DNA of 64,000 nucleotides from Lepidonotus clava. Lineage: Eukaryota > Annelida > Polychaeta > Phyllodocida > Polynoidae. Positions 1 through 10,569 of this stretch are shown here, one piece after another. A program made the translations under genes and the position numbers. Position 1 is the stretch's first letter, and every line of letters begins with the position of its first letter. The notes under the pieces are model-generated. The model worked only from the letters and a program-made list of their open reading frames with translations, ran no database searches and was not told the DNA's origin. The stretch is taken from assembly GCA_936440205.1 (NCBI GenBank), contig OW387134.1:21244908-21308907 (forward strand), in the 5' to 3' direction.

Positions 1-2054
1 CCAAATTTTCTTTTGTTGGTAAGGCTTTAACTGAAAACTTTGATAAAAAAAAAAAATCAAAAAATGATAAAAAAAAGTTTCCAGTCGGCCCTAAAATAGT
101 CACTCGGGCGGTAAACAGGAAACAAACATTATTTCAAGGCTGGGCCAGGCCAAGTGCACTCAAGAACTGCAGCCTTAAGCTTACTATAGACCAGTACTAG
201 TATAGGAACCTCATGAACATGTTTCAGTCCACTGATTCCTTGAGTTGAGAGTTAATACCGTTCTGTTCACATTGTTATTACATTGTTACTACCTCATGTA
301 AATGTAATCTCATGTAGAATCATCTTGTGCCTTACTAGAGTTGACCTATGTTTATTTAAACATAATATATTGTGAATACTACTCAACATCGATGTAGAAC
401 ACCGGGTATAGTGGCCAACAAATGCAATTTTTTTAGTTTCCTTGGCTTCTTGCGATGCCCTAACCATGCATCCTGCTATACGGAAGCCCTATAGCTAACC
501 TGTTTCCTAGTTTGCCCAAGAAGTACGTACCTAGGCCTGTTATATTTCCTTCAGATAAATATACATTAGTTCATATCATTTGACTACCTTAGATAACTCA
601 ATAACATTAACTGTAACTGATGTATATTCAGCTAGTGTCTCATACTATGATGTTACCTGGCGGATTTGTTTAGGCTTTGTAAGCCCACAGTTTAGTGTCA
701 TACCTACCTAACCTATTATATCCCAGAATGATCTCACTACTATGTACAGAAAACTTGGATTTGTTAAATTATCCTGTAAGTGTCCCTCCGTACGTCTTGT
801 TTCTTTTTAAGTATTCTTGAATTGCGCGAATGTTAATTCATCCATCTAGATCATGTTCATATGTTTAACTTTAATTAAAAGTGACTTTTTTTACCCGCAC
901 CCTATGAAGAAGCGTCTGTTGTATGTAACAGTATTCCCTCAATTTAATGATAAGGCTAGGACTACTCTGAACCCTAATCGTCATGTCAAGAGAGGAGGTT
1001 GATTGTTAACTTATTTTAAACAGGATCGGGACGTTACGCTTTTTAAAGGAGAACTCTCCATTTGTAATCAAAAAGTTGTTAAATCAAAAAGACCCTAAAA
1101 AAAATTGGCAAATTATAAAAAAAAAAAAAAAAACCTGCTCGAACCCGCCCTCTCCTCAACTACTACTTTTAAACATGATAGTCCTAATGGTAATGAGACT
1201 GATCCGGCTTAAATTCCGAATATTATAAATTTATTATATATACTTCTTGCAAACATTCTAAATAACCTTCTTTCCCGATCTTAGCATCTGAATAAACAGG
1301 AGACACTGGGCATCACACTTCATTTAAATTAATTGTCTCAGCTAAATATGACCATTAGTTAACAAGTTCCATGTACTTTTTAAGTAACATGACAGAAAGC
1401 ATTTTGGCGATTCTGCAGCTATCCCTCGCTCCCCTGTTCCCTTGTGCATAACATTTCCTAATAAACCAGGTCCATTCCTAACGGCGGCAAAGTTTGGAAG
1501 CGTCCATCATGGCCGGCCTTAATCCATTAACACCCATAAGTACCCGGAAGCACCCCATCTAATCTGTACCCCCCTCTGACATCTGACAAGGGCAGGGGCA
1601 CAATCTTGGTAATCACATAACTCACACCAAACCCACTCAAGAGCGACACAGGTATCATGCTGGGTGTCATCTGACGGACTCCCCGCCATTAATCAGGGGT
1701 TAGTTATCGAGTTAACACGGGCCAGAGTTGCCCCATGCAGGCTACTGCTGGGTCGGGCACTTCCATACCCAACCTACGTTCGCCTGCAGCTGCAAAGCAC
1801 ATGTAGCTAAATCTTTGACAGGCCTATTTCACCCTACCATCCATCGCCCCTCCCACCCGGAAAACCATTTACCCTTACCATCCATAGATGGAGTATTAAA
1901 AGTGTTTGAAATTAACTTCTTTTGAAGTCATCCGTGAGAGATGAGATTAATTAAAAATTCATTAAACATTTTCTGTATGGATAAAAGGTACCTCCCGGCC
2001 TATATAACTACCCTAAATAATTCACCTTAAACTGGGTCTAAGCTGGTTAGATAT
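1..2054. other. AT-rich non-coding flank
   Basis: I see no convincing gene. The stretch holds A-runs near 50-85 and 1110-1134 and only short open frames without any recognisable domain. Part of it, about 1480-1760, is less AT-rich, but I could not assign it to a family. Confidence 0.6.
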
Positions 2055-2622
2055 TTTTTTTTTTTTAATCAATTTTTATTATCCTGAGAAAGATACAAGT
2101 AGGCTAAAGCCTGTTTTCATTGCCTTCTCAGCATCTCATATCCATAATACATTAGTCTAATATCAAACAGTCATACAATTATATAACATAACAGTTGTAA
2201 TAAGTAACCAAGGTCATACAAGAAACACAAGAAACACAATAAACAAAAATCCAAAGAATACATAGAGTTTTAACCATTGTTATAACCCACCCCTAATAAA
2301 CAATGAGGCAGACATTGGGATTTGTGCAAGTACTCAACAGTAATATAAAGATAACACGTGCTGATACAAAGTAATATGTATGGTTCACACACGTCAATTC
2401 AACAAATTGGGGGTCATACAAACCATCAGAAAAAAAAGAAGTTAAGTTAATAGGTTCTAAGCGAGCATATTTTAGTAACACTAATGTCGAAAAAAGTTAA
2501 CTCATGTAATGGGGAGCAACATAGCATGTTTAGACATGGTTTTAAATTTAGTAAAGGATTGTTCCATTCGTACATGCACCGGCATACTGTTCCAACATTT
2601 ATACAAGAGTTCCCGCCACTCT
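2055..2622 (-). mobile_element. 3' end of a non-LTR retrotransposon (LINE), reversed
   Basis: Read on the minus strand, 2622-2508 translates to the end of a LINE ORF2, with the typical pattern CWNSMPVHVRMEQSFTKFK (compare the common W-N-S-L-P-x-x-V-R end of CR1/jockey-type reverse transcriptases), followed by a stop. About 440 bp of AT-rich sequence follows and ends in a run of T on the plus strand at 2056-2066, which fits a poly(A) tail. Everything upstream of the C-terminus is missing, so this is a 5'-truncated dead copy. The clade is not certain. Confidence 0.55.
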
Positions 2623-2629
2623 TGTATAA

Positions 2630-2937
2630 AAGCAGGACATATCATCGTTCTTCAGAACAGAAAACACCCCCTTTCCACGAATTTTTACCTTGAAAAAATG
2701 ACCCCTTTTTCTTTAAATCGCGGACATTTGACACCTGAAATTGACCCTTTTTTCTTATTTTTATCGAAAAATGACCCCTATTTTCCAAAACGCTGACACA
2801 TTTTCAGAAAATGTACCCTTTTTTTCAAAAACAGGGACATGCAAAGTCTCTGAAAACAGACCCTTTATTCGCGTTTTTCAGAACGCTGATGCGTATCCTT
2901 TTATAATTAGAGTGGCGGGACCGGGGGTTTGAGACTA
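2630..2937 (+). repeat. Dispersed repeat, copy 1 (inverted partner at 9385-9668)
   Basis: This block starts with GGACATATCATCGTTCTTCA and ends GATGCGTATCC. The reverse complement of 9385-9668 has the same start, the same end and the same internal pattern of short pyrimidine runs after ACCC. The two copies are clearly related but diverged. No coding content is supported. Confidence 0.75.
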
Positions 2938-3286
2938 ATTTCAGCCAGTCCAGACTTAAATCGGCCTGAACTCCATATAAACCACCTGCAAATAAAACCT
3001 ATAAATATCAGGCAGTAATGGCATTTACAGGCTTTCTCACTTCTCATCCACAAGTTAAGGAACCCCATGCCAACAATTCATTTTGAAGTCTGCCTTCCAA
3101 TTCAATTAGAACAAGCCGACACCCTAACCAACGAAAGCTTACTAGCAAGCATACGCCTAAGCTTATACTCTTCGCACGGCTTTTCTTTTGGCATTAACGT
3201 AAGGTTTCTGCACGGAGGTCAAAACCTTTAGATCCCAGGTGCACGTGGCGACTGTCTGTCTACTCCTTCCCGTGACTGGGAAAAAG
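2938..3286. other. Upstream region of the envelope gene
   Basis: About 350 bp without an open frame of note, leading to the envelope gene. I see no LTR, primer-binding site or gag/pol remains here, which matters because envelope genes of this type normally sit downstream of pol in an LTR element. Confidence 0.5.
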
Positions 3287-3295
3287 TAATAAAAG
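3287..3295 (+). promoter_or_regulatory. TATA-like box before the envelope gene
   Basis: TAATAAAAG lies 38 bp before the ATG at 3325. It is weaker than the TATAAATA boxes of neighbouring genes, and its spacing to the ATG is the shortest of the set. The assignment rests on position and composition only. Confidence 0.35.
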
Positions 3296-3324
3296 ACTAG
3301 AGCGGTCTCTAGCCTGCATCAGAC

Positions 3325-5187
3325 ATGGCTCCAACAGTATTCATACTCCTCCTTCGTGGACTCTTTATCCTGGGCACTGTCTCAGCTAAGCCATGCCTAT
3401 GCACCAGTACGGTAAACCGTTTTCGTACCAACTATGGTGTAGTATTCGAGAGTAAACCGTCCATCCACATAGGTAATGAGTACTTCACTACCGAAGTCGA
3501 TATCATTTTACCACTTCCTCCTTCTCCCAAACAGGCAGCCGCACTAAATTGTAGACACGGCGCTACCCTGGCAGCCGGTTCAATGGAACAGTGTCGAAAA
3601 ATCCAACTTATGTTGAATAACATAACATCTATTGGGAAGACTATAGCAGCGAAGGTCACCAAAGGACTCCGGGAAGTGCAATCAATTTTGGAATCGACGG
3701 CCCAGCCAACACCTCCATCAGCAAAATCCAGGAAGCAGCGGGCTCTGATTCCAGAAATCGGCAAGTTCTCCGAGACTTTATTTGGAACGGCCACACTCGA
3801 TGACTTGAAGCAACAGACTCGTGCTGACCAGGTAAATGCCGATGAAATTGGCTTCCTCGATGGCAAAATAAATGCAGTCCTAAAGGTAGTTGACTCCACT
3901 TTGGAAATCCAACTCCAGGCCATCATAGAGAACACTCATTCCATATACAATTTGTCCCGAGGACTCCAGGCTTACATTAGTAACCGGGAATTGATGGTCA
4001 GGTTGATGCAAGATTTGCAAGAATTGCGTCTACTGGATTTTAAACTGGACTATTCCCTTGATGTCTTGCTACAGGCTATTCGCGACCTAACGGAGAACAG
4101 GCTGAGTAACTCTTTGATATCGGAGACTGATATGAGGAAGATTCGGTACCTTTTCCTTTCCAAGTCCAATCGTTCAAATATTTATATTCCAAACACTCGC
4201 GACATGTATAGAAGTGTAACTGTTTTAGTCCCCCCGGTTTTACAGCGAAATGTTCTGAAAACAATTTTGAAGATTCCCGTTATTTCCTTAGACAAAATAT
4301 TCAAGGTTCTAAAAGTAAACACCTTCCCTCTAGCCTTCCATGGGCATTATACTCGCCTCTCCAACACACCGGCTTATTTATTGGTGTCCGCAACCCAATA
4401 CACGGTATCCTCCAACCCAGATCTGGATAATTGCCATTCTCAGTTTTGTCATTATGACCTACCAATTCGCAGGCTTTCTCCCTCGTCGTGCCTCATTTCT
4501 ATCTATCTACGTGATCATGAGTCTGTCAAACTTTATTGTGATTTCAAAATACTCATTCAGTCTAATTTCAGAAGGTCGAACATCCAAGTCATTGCAACAG
4601 GGACCTATTTGTTCTCTCACATAGACGAGGTCGTTGTGCGCTGCCCCAACCGAACAACAACCCATCCTGGATGTGAATCGTGCGTTCGTGCCTTTGAATG
4701 TGGTTGTTCTGTGTCCGCCAAAGAATGGGAAATTCCAGTCTCAAGTGTTAACTGTTTGCCTTCTACAGCAGGCCCCTTAAGAACAGTTTTCCCCGTCAAC
4801 CTTGCTAGTCTTCAACACCTCAACCTGTCACTTAGCCGACTTGTGAACCCGGATTTTTCGTACGATAAACCATTCCCAATTTTACCTCTTAGCCCGCAAA
4901 TGCGAGTCCGCCAAGAGGATATTTTTAAGCGAGCAAAAGACAATTTCCTTTCCCTCCGTACATACATGAAAGAGATTCGACTGAATGAGGTCGAATACAA
5001 GAAACTTCGTGGTGACTTGCATCTTCCCCACGTACCATTCCTCCCCCCCAGTGTGCACGGTACTGTTTACCTGTTGAACATTGGACTTACTTTTATAATG
5101 ATACCAGCACTTTTTGTTTTCATCTCAATTCTGTATTTCAGACAACGTAGGATTCAAAGCGCATGCAGACGCTTGACTTTAAATTGA
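3325..5187 (+). CDS. F-type envelope (Env) fossil; errantivirus/baculovirus-F-like fusion glycoprotein
   Basis: A 620-codon frame from an ATG, treated as a viral-type fossil. Parts in order: signal peptide (about residues 1-21); a small N-terminal subunit; a basic cleavage-like site near residue 135 followed by a hydrophobic segment with the LFGT pattern common in F proteins of errantiviruses (Gypsy-type elements) and baculoviruses; a helical stretch; a long cysteine-bearing domain; one C-terminal membrane segment (about residues 583-606) and a short basic tail. The size fits the family. No gag, protease, reverse transcriptase or LTR is visible around it; its neighbours are a transposase and membrane proteins. 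The frame looks whole, so the copy is young or was kept under selection. The family call rests on domain layout and motifs. Confidence 0.8.
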   Translation: MAPTVFILLLRGLFILGTVSAKPCLCTSTVNRFRTNYGVVFESKPSIHIGNEYFTTEVDIILPLPPSPKQAAALNCRHGATLAAGSMEQCRKIQLMLNNITSIGKTIAAKVTKGLREVQSILESTAQPTPPSAKSRKQRALIPEIGKFSETLFGTATLDDLKQQTRADQVNADEIGFLDGKINAVLKVVDSTLEIQLQAIIENTHSIYNLSRGLQAYISNRELMVRLMQDLQELRLLDFKLDYSLDVLLQAIRDLTENRLSNSLISETDMRKIRYLFLSKSNRSNIYIPNTRDMYRSVTVLVPPVLQRNVLKTILKIPVISLDKIFKVLKVNTFPLAFHGHYTRLSNTPAYLLVSATQYTVSSNPDLDNCHSQFCHYDLPIRRLSPSSCLISIYLRDHESVKLYCDFKILIQSNFRRSNIQVIATGTYLFSHIDEVVVRCPNRTTTHPGCESCVRAFECGCSVSAKEWEIPVSSVNCLPSTAGPLRTVFPVNLASLQHLNLSLSRLVNPDFSYDKPFPILPLSPQMRVRQEDIFKRAKDNFLSLRTYMKEIRLNEVEYKKLRGDLHLPHVPFLPPSVHGTVYLLNIGLTFIMIPALFVFISILYFRQRRIQSACRRLTLN

Positions 5188-5602
5188 GTTGGTTATATAT
5201 ACATTAGCTATTAACTCTTCCTTTTATTGCAGCTCAAAAGTTATCAGTTCTCATTCATGTTCGATTTTTGTTGTTTAGAATATATACTCGCCCTCATAAT
5301 TTCGTCACACATGTACAGCTGCAATTCATTCACATTATCCTCATGAATTCCCATTTATAATTAGTCACAGCCACATAAGACTACACACGTTCATGATATC
5401 AAAATGTTTTATTGTTATGCATGCGGAAAAGGTTTTATGATGTCCACGTGTCAACGTTTCGCCTATTTTCCCATAATTGTATTTACTGACCATACACTAA
5501 TGTACATATGTAACTCGAAAGCTTCGTGAACATATGCATTTCACAATTAAAATTTTGCCATATCTACTTCAAACATATCGTACACTTTTATATAACTGTT
5601 CA
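5188..5602. other. Tail-to-tail spacer between the envelope gene and the minus-strand membrane gene
   Basis: An AT-rich spacer of about 415 bp between two convergent genes. A minus-strand AATAAA (plus-strand TTTATT at 5408-5413) is a plausible polyadenylation signal for the gene at 5603-6214. No clear AATAAA is seen for the envelope gene. Confidence 0.45.
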
Positions 5603-6214
5603 TCACACCCAAGAGTCTACGTCAGGCATGCAGCCCAGTTTTTCGGCTGGGAGTAGTTCTTGGGCCATGTTGTTCCTGTTGTTTATCAGGCAAACGCTCG
5701 CTCTACAAAGTCTGTGCCTGAAAAATTTGTTCAGGCGCACGCGCTCCGTACGAGGAATCTTGACTTCTTGCGGGAGTTCCAACGTCAAGGGTTCGTCACT
5801 GCCATTCAGATGGACCGTGAGTGGGCCCGACCAGGCGACGGTCAGGGCCTTGGACAGGATGCTCGGTCTTTGGATGATCATTCGTGGGCAGGCAGCACTT
5901 CCTACGGCTTCCATTTCGGCGGGAATGGGAGCCAGTGGAAAAAGGAGCGTTTCCCATCGGCAGTAGATTCTCAGACAGCACTGCACTGTAGCCCTCCGAC
6001 GTTGACCCTGCGCCAACGAGCGACAGCCTGCTGCCAATTTCCAGAAGATACCGATAAATTTCCACCCCAGGTATATCACTAACAAGAGAAGCAGCCACTG
6101 ATGGTCGGATTGGTCCGCGGGTTGGAGGTGACTAGGTCTCAGCACTGGCCTTTCCTCCCGAACAAGACGCAGACGCAGACTTGCGTTTAACAGTCGCTCG
6201 ATGTCCATGGCCAT
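5603..6214 (-). CDS. Small single-pass membrane protein of unknown family
   Basis: 203 codons from the ATG at 6214. I chose this start because a TATAAATA box lies 39-46 bp upstream, whereas the longer open frame begins at a GTG inside the promoter. The protein has an N-terminal stretch of about 38 residues, one strong membrane segment near residues 40-60 (leucine/isoleucine-rich with tryptophans), then a basic, cysteine-containing linker and a C-terminal domain with LELPQEVKIPRTERVRLNK near residues 155-173. No signal peptide is evident, so the membrane segment may act as the anchor. The gene is convergent with the envelope gene and divergent from the five-exon gene at 6913. Its C-terminal motif weakly resembles that of the membrane protein at 11926-12756. 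I do not recognise the family. It could be an accessory membrane protein of an envelope-bearing element. Confidence 0.55.
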   Translation of the reverse strand: MAMDIERLLNASLRLRLVREERPVLRPSHLQPADQSDHQWLLLLLVIYLGWKFIGIFWKLAAGCRSLAQGQRRRATVQCCLRIYCRWETLLFPLAPIPAEMEAVGSAACPRMIIQRPSILSKALTVAWSGPLTVHLNGSDEPLTLELPQEVKIPRTERVRLNKFFRHRLCRASVCLINNRNNMAQELLPAEKLGCMPDVDSWV

Positions 6215-6252
6215 CAAGTGGCTGTTCTGAACCAGTGTATAGTACAGGCACA

Positions 6253-6260
6253 TATTTATA
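6253..6260 (-). promoter_or_regulatory. TATA box of the minus-strand membrane gene
   Basis: TATAAATA on the minus strand, 39-46 bp before the ATG at 6214. The same octamer precedes the five-exon gene and the transposase gene. It decides the start chosen for the membrane protein. Confidence 0.6.
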
Positions 6261-6699
6261 CCCCCCACCCCACACGACATCACAACTCCCCAGGTACTGT
6301 AAGGGCTTCGTCTAGTCTTTAGCGAAAAGTTAACCCTCGGTCGACAACTTAAACGCTAGGTAAGGTACAACTAAAACGACTTCTTCTAGCCGGGGGCTTC
6401 ACAAGTTTTTACACTGGGTAGTGCGAAGCACGTCTAATAGGCCGCTATTTTCTTCAGAGAGCCGATCGACAGGGGGTTCATCTGAAATGACTTCTGTCGC
6501 GTTTGACACCGGGACACGCGTCTGTGATGACCGCGTCCACCTGTTGGCCATCTGAGGCGGCGCATGTCAACTAGCTTCTGTGTCAGGTCCCTCACAGGAG
6601 TACCGCGGCCCGCGGCCCGCGGGGTAGTCTTAACACTTCTTGACACGTAACAGGCCTCACAAGGGGCGGCGGTGAGGGTGTCGCTGATACCCCATGTAC

Positions 6700-6794
6700 T
6701 CCCCGTCACGGCTAGCACGTAACTTATGGTAAAAGTCTCTCTTACCCCGTCCACACCCCGTCACGTCTACCACGTAACTTATGTTCAAAGTCTT
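6700..6794 (+). repeat. Direct repeat pair in the divergent promoter region
   Basis: Two copies of a roughly 40 bp unit (about 6700-6739 and 6755-6794) share CCCCGTCACG, CACGTAACTTATG and AAAGTCT in the same order. They sit 64-158 bp before the TATA box of the gene at 6913, in the 700 bp between two divergent genes. They could be repeated binding sites for a regulator or for the transposase; that is inference. A GC-rich CCGCGGCCCGCGG stretch lies just upstream near 6603-6622. Confidence 0.55.
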
Positions 6795-6857
6795 GCCTCA
6801 TCGATAAAAGATCGCTTTCACCAGATCATGTATCCACAGGGGGGCCTGCCCGGCATG

Positions 6858-6865
6858 TATAAATA
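6858..6865 (+). promoter_or_regulatory. TATA box of the five-exon gene
   Basis: TATAAATA lies 55 bp before an ATG in a strong animal start context (GCCACCATGA) at 6913. Confidence 0.65.
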
Positions 6866-6912
6866 CGGCGTGGCATATGGCTATATAGATCACTTGAAAA
6901 CTTGCTGCCACC

Positions 6913-9900
6913 ATGAACGGGTCAACTGATTATAGTGACGCTGTTCTGTCAAACCCGTCTACGAGCTCATGCAGGATCTTGACCAGCAGCCCCAAACCGG
7001 GTGGCGAGAAAATAACCGATCATGATTCATCAGCAGGCGTAGGTACTCTGCTGTTGGATATGTCTGCGGATGCGCGTCAGTATGGGTCACAGAATGGGTT
7101 TCCGGATCTCTCTGCGGATCAGTCTCTTCACGACTCCCTGTACGCGGAAGAGGGATCCACCCTCAACGACGTGGACCTTAGCCTTGGTGGTTCCCAAGGC
7201 GGTACTCCATCCGCATCGTCGTCCACGCCCTCCACGCCCTCCACGCCCTCCACGCCCTCCGGATCCACGCCCTTGGGGATGACGCCCTCCTCGTCGCAAT
7301 CCCATCCATGGTTCCCCAGCTCCACGTCCAGAACGTCGTCCACGCCCGGACCCTTGACATCGCAAGGGTCGTTCTCGTCGACGACGTCCCAAAGGTCGTT
7401 CACGCCCGGGCCCTTGACATCGCAAGGGTCGTTCTCGTCGACGACGTCCCAAAGGTCGTTCACGCCCGAATACTCGTCCTCGTCCGGCCCCTCCACGTCT
7501 ACAGCTGAACCGTCCATGGCCCATTTGCTGGCCAGGATGGAGGAGCTGGAGAAGAAGTGCCGAAGGGCGGAGGCTGAAGCGGCTGCGGCAAAGGCCCAGG
7601 TGGAGGTGCTCGTGAACCAAGCGAAGCCAGCTGCAGCTGCCAAACCACCCAAACCACGCAATGAAATATGTGTAAGTTCTAAAGTTTGTTTTTACAGCTT
7701 ATAATTAACTAATAATCTCACCTTGAAAACGTTACCGTTTGATATAGTTCTCGGTTTGTTTAGAAATGATCTCATTCCTAGTATAGCCCTGATGTTCTTC
7801 TCCGCCGCCAGGGAACATCCCGGAAAACAACGAAAATCCGTAATGATTTCGTACACTGACATATAGTTAGAAGTCCACTATTAATTATTGGCTTATTATA
7901 TTGTTTGTAGGAACTCGTTCGTTCGGCCTACAAGGCCAAGAGAGGTGAGCCTGGTTGGGGATTCAACCTGAACCCTGGGTAAGTTGATTACGTCATAACA
8001 ACATGAATAGTACAGAAAATAATATTGTTTTTAAGTAAGCAATGGGTAATGTGTTCCTGAACACCAGAAGCTGCAGCTGAATATAAGTTTTGCTGTTTTT
8101 TTTCATGTTAATAGAGTCATAGAGCACTTGACGTGATGCCGATGAATTGAACAATATAAATATATTCCAACATTCAGGGCGGGGATCAAACACCCGGATA
8201 ACGCGCCGATCATCAAGGCCGTTGTTGACAACGTGTGCCTCGGGCCAGATACCCCCAGAGAAGAGGTGTTAGGTAAGTCCCATAGGTAGCAAGTTTCTTT
8301 GTTAACTAACCTGCAGCTGTACATTTCATGCATCTAATGTCCATGATTCCAAAGTATTGGTCCTTCAATTAACACAAATTTTAACATGCTTGAAATGCTG
8401 GAAATCTGTTTTTAGTGTCTAAATAGGCTCCACTTACATTGGAAATTGTTACTTTTATAATTTAAGTTATCCTCCCAGTCATCTGAAAAAAACGTAAGTT
8501 CTATTATCTGGACAAAGAAATATAATACCAGTGTAATGATGGTTTTAATTCGTGAATAATATGTTGACCCTCACTTTGCATTTTTAACATGTATTCCCTT
8601 GATTTATTGCCTTTATAGTGCCTTTGTCTACTTAATGGCTCCAGTTTTAAGCACACTTCATGTCCTTCCTCTTTTTCTAGCTTCTGCCAACACCTACTTC
8701 AAGACCCTCCAAAACAGGGCCAACAGAATGCGGAAGAACCGAATTAAGGCTGACAATGAAAAGGCTATCATCCGTCACCACGTGAACGAGGTAAATAAAT
8801 TTTTGTTACAGACTTCCTCTATAGACCACAAAAGTCTGACGTCACGGACCCCTCCCGCAACACGTGTTGGGCCCTGTGTTGGGCCTAAACCTTTTACGAC
8901 CGGCCCCGGTAACCCTACACCCCCGGTCACCGGCCCGGCCCGCCCTGGAGGGGGCACCGATAACACCCGGCTGGACCACGGTCACCCGTACACACAGACA
9001 ATAACATTGCCTATAACTTTGCTATTTATTAACTCTTTTTCTTTTCAAGTATATCATAATGCACATTGATAATTCCCCTATGAAAATACATGTTTTCATA
9101 AGTTTGCGAGCATTATTAGTGGAAATAGCAAATCTGACAGCTGGGTCCTACTAAAGTTCATAGAGGGGACCCCCGGCCCAGCCCTGCCCATGTTTAGGCA
9201 CGGGAGCAGCGTGCAGTGACCGTTAGGGGCCCGCCCGACGTCATGGCTTTTGCGGACTATTGTTCTCAACATTGTTTGACGTAGTTCGATTCAGGCAGGC
9301 CGAAATTTTACACCTTTCAAGTGCAAAGCCGAGGAGAAAGAGTAATGTCTATGGTCTATGCCCAGTCTGTCCACTCCTTGGGTGGAAGGATACGCATCAT
9401 TGTTCTAAAAAACGCGAAGAAAGGGTCTAGTTTGACAACATTCACATGTCCTTGTTTCTAGAAAAAAGGTTACTTTTTCATCCCAAATATCCATGATATG
9501 AAAATAAGGGTCTTTTTTTTCCTGGGAAATATGAAATTTCACGAAAAAGGGTATTTCTTGGCCACTAAATGTCTGCGTTTTGAAGAATAAGGGGTCGATT
9601 TTTTGGTATAAATGTCAGTGGAAAGGGGTTGTTTTCTATTTTGAAGAACGATGATATGTCCTACTTTGATATCTGAGTAGACAGACTGGGGGTCTATGGT
9701 GTAGGGGGTGTGACTTCCCGGGGACCCACTCAGTTCAAAAAGGGGTATACGTACAAACTGCGGTCGGAACTATACCGGGGGCTGTAGCTGTGAATCGGCA
9801 ATTTGGCTTAAAACAGGGGGCCCGGCTGTGAAATGATCTTATGGTTGTAACACTGAAACTTGGGAAACAATTATAATTTTTTTACATTATGAATTTTTAT

Positions 9901-10569
9901 AGAGCACTGTAACCTTACTTGCTTCCTTGGACAATAATCTTGACATACAATTAGAATGGATATGACACAATTAATAAAAAGTGCCTGTATGTTATAGAGA
10001 CCAAGGATAAAGCAACGCTTTTGAAATTAACTGCAGTGACCAGCTTTTAAATTAAGGCAACTGAAATATTGAAAAACTTGTTTGTGTTTATTGGATGTTC
10101 TTGACCAAGTATGTCGTAACTGTATTAAAATAAAAAAAGTGTCTTTTTAACTTTGCAGAAGCTCAGAAGACGGATAGTGGGGTTGGAAAATTTCGTCAAA
10201 ACGTGGGACGAAGCTCGAAAGAATTCCGTGAGGCGCCTCCTCACCCCCGACTACACGAGCGACGAGGAGCGCGGACTTTATTATCCGGCCGCGGTCGACA
10301 AAGACGGGAAGACGAAAGAGCGATATCACCGCCGCGTCAAACCGCTCGTGTGGGAGAGCGATGAGCTGAGGGCCTACAAAGCCCACCTGGACGAAATTGA
10401 GTATGACGAAATTAGCGGCCGTCAGCGGGGCGTTAGAATGGAAAAGAAGCGGAACAATGTCCCCGACGATAATCCAAAACGCCAACAGCCTCCTCCCAAC
10501 ACCCCAGACTGGGCGGTGAAGCCCGGGTATCGGTCGGGTATCGCCGATGCACATGTACAGCCAATTTAA
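6913..10569 (+). CDS. Five-exon protein of unknown family (Ser/Thr/Pro-rich, coiled coil, basic-acidic C-terminus)
   Basis: Exons 6913-7671, 7911-7978, 8178-8272, 8681-8790 and 10159-10569, all with GT/AG junctions and matching phases, give 480 residues. Residues 1-90 are acidic and serine-rich. Residues about 90-195 are a Ser/Thr/Pro-rich repeat region with STPSTPSTP and a 63 bp tandem duplication (about 7341-7470). A short coiled coil (MEELEKKCRRAEAEAAAAKA) follows near residue 205. The C-terminal 230 residues look like a folded domain: NPGAGIKHPDNAPII, a basic RANRMRKNRIKADNEKAII helix, then TPDYTSDEE, and a proline-rich end. Exons 1 and 5 are markedly GC-rich against AT-rich introns. I do not recognise the family. 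Next to a tnp2 transposase, a DNA-binding partner analogous to the second protein of plant CACTA elements is one possibility (inference). Confidence 0.7.
8821..9260. mobile_element. MITE-like inverted-repeat element in intron 4
   Basis: ATAGACCACAAAAGTC-TGACGTC at the left is mirrored by ATAGTCCGCAAAAGCCATGACGTC on the minus strand at the right end (9260). The inside is unusually GC-rich for an intron. No coding capacity is seen. The target duplication is not clear, so the superfamily is open. Confidence 0.45.
9385..9668 (-). repeat. Dispersed repeat, copy 2 (inverted partner at 2630-2937)
   Basis: The reverse complement of this intronic block matches 2630-2937 at both ends and internally (GGACATATCATCGTTCTTCA at one end, GATGCGTATCC at the other). 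It lies in intron 4 of the gene at 6913-10569. Confidence 0.75.

Noticed and set aside
3325-5187. Envelope gene as part of a local LTR retrovirus-like element
   Set aside because: No LTR pair, gag or pol remains seen in the flanks within this window.
5526-6082. Plus-strand frames opposite the small membrane gene
   Set aside because: No membrane segment, promoter or start context; the minus frame has a well-placed TATA box.
7087-7661. Long minus-strand open frames opposite the five-exon gene
   Set aside because: They mirror the GC-rich Ser/Thr/Pro repeat of the plus-strand exon, which has a TATA box, a strong ATG context and matching splice sites.
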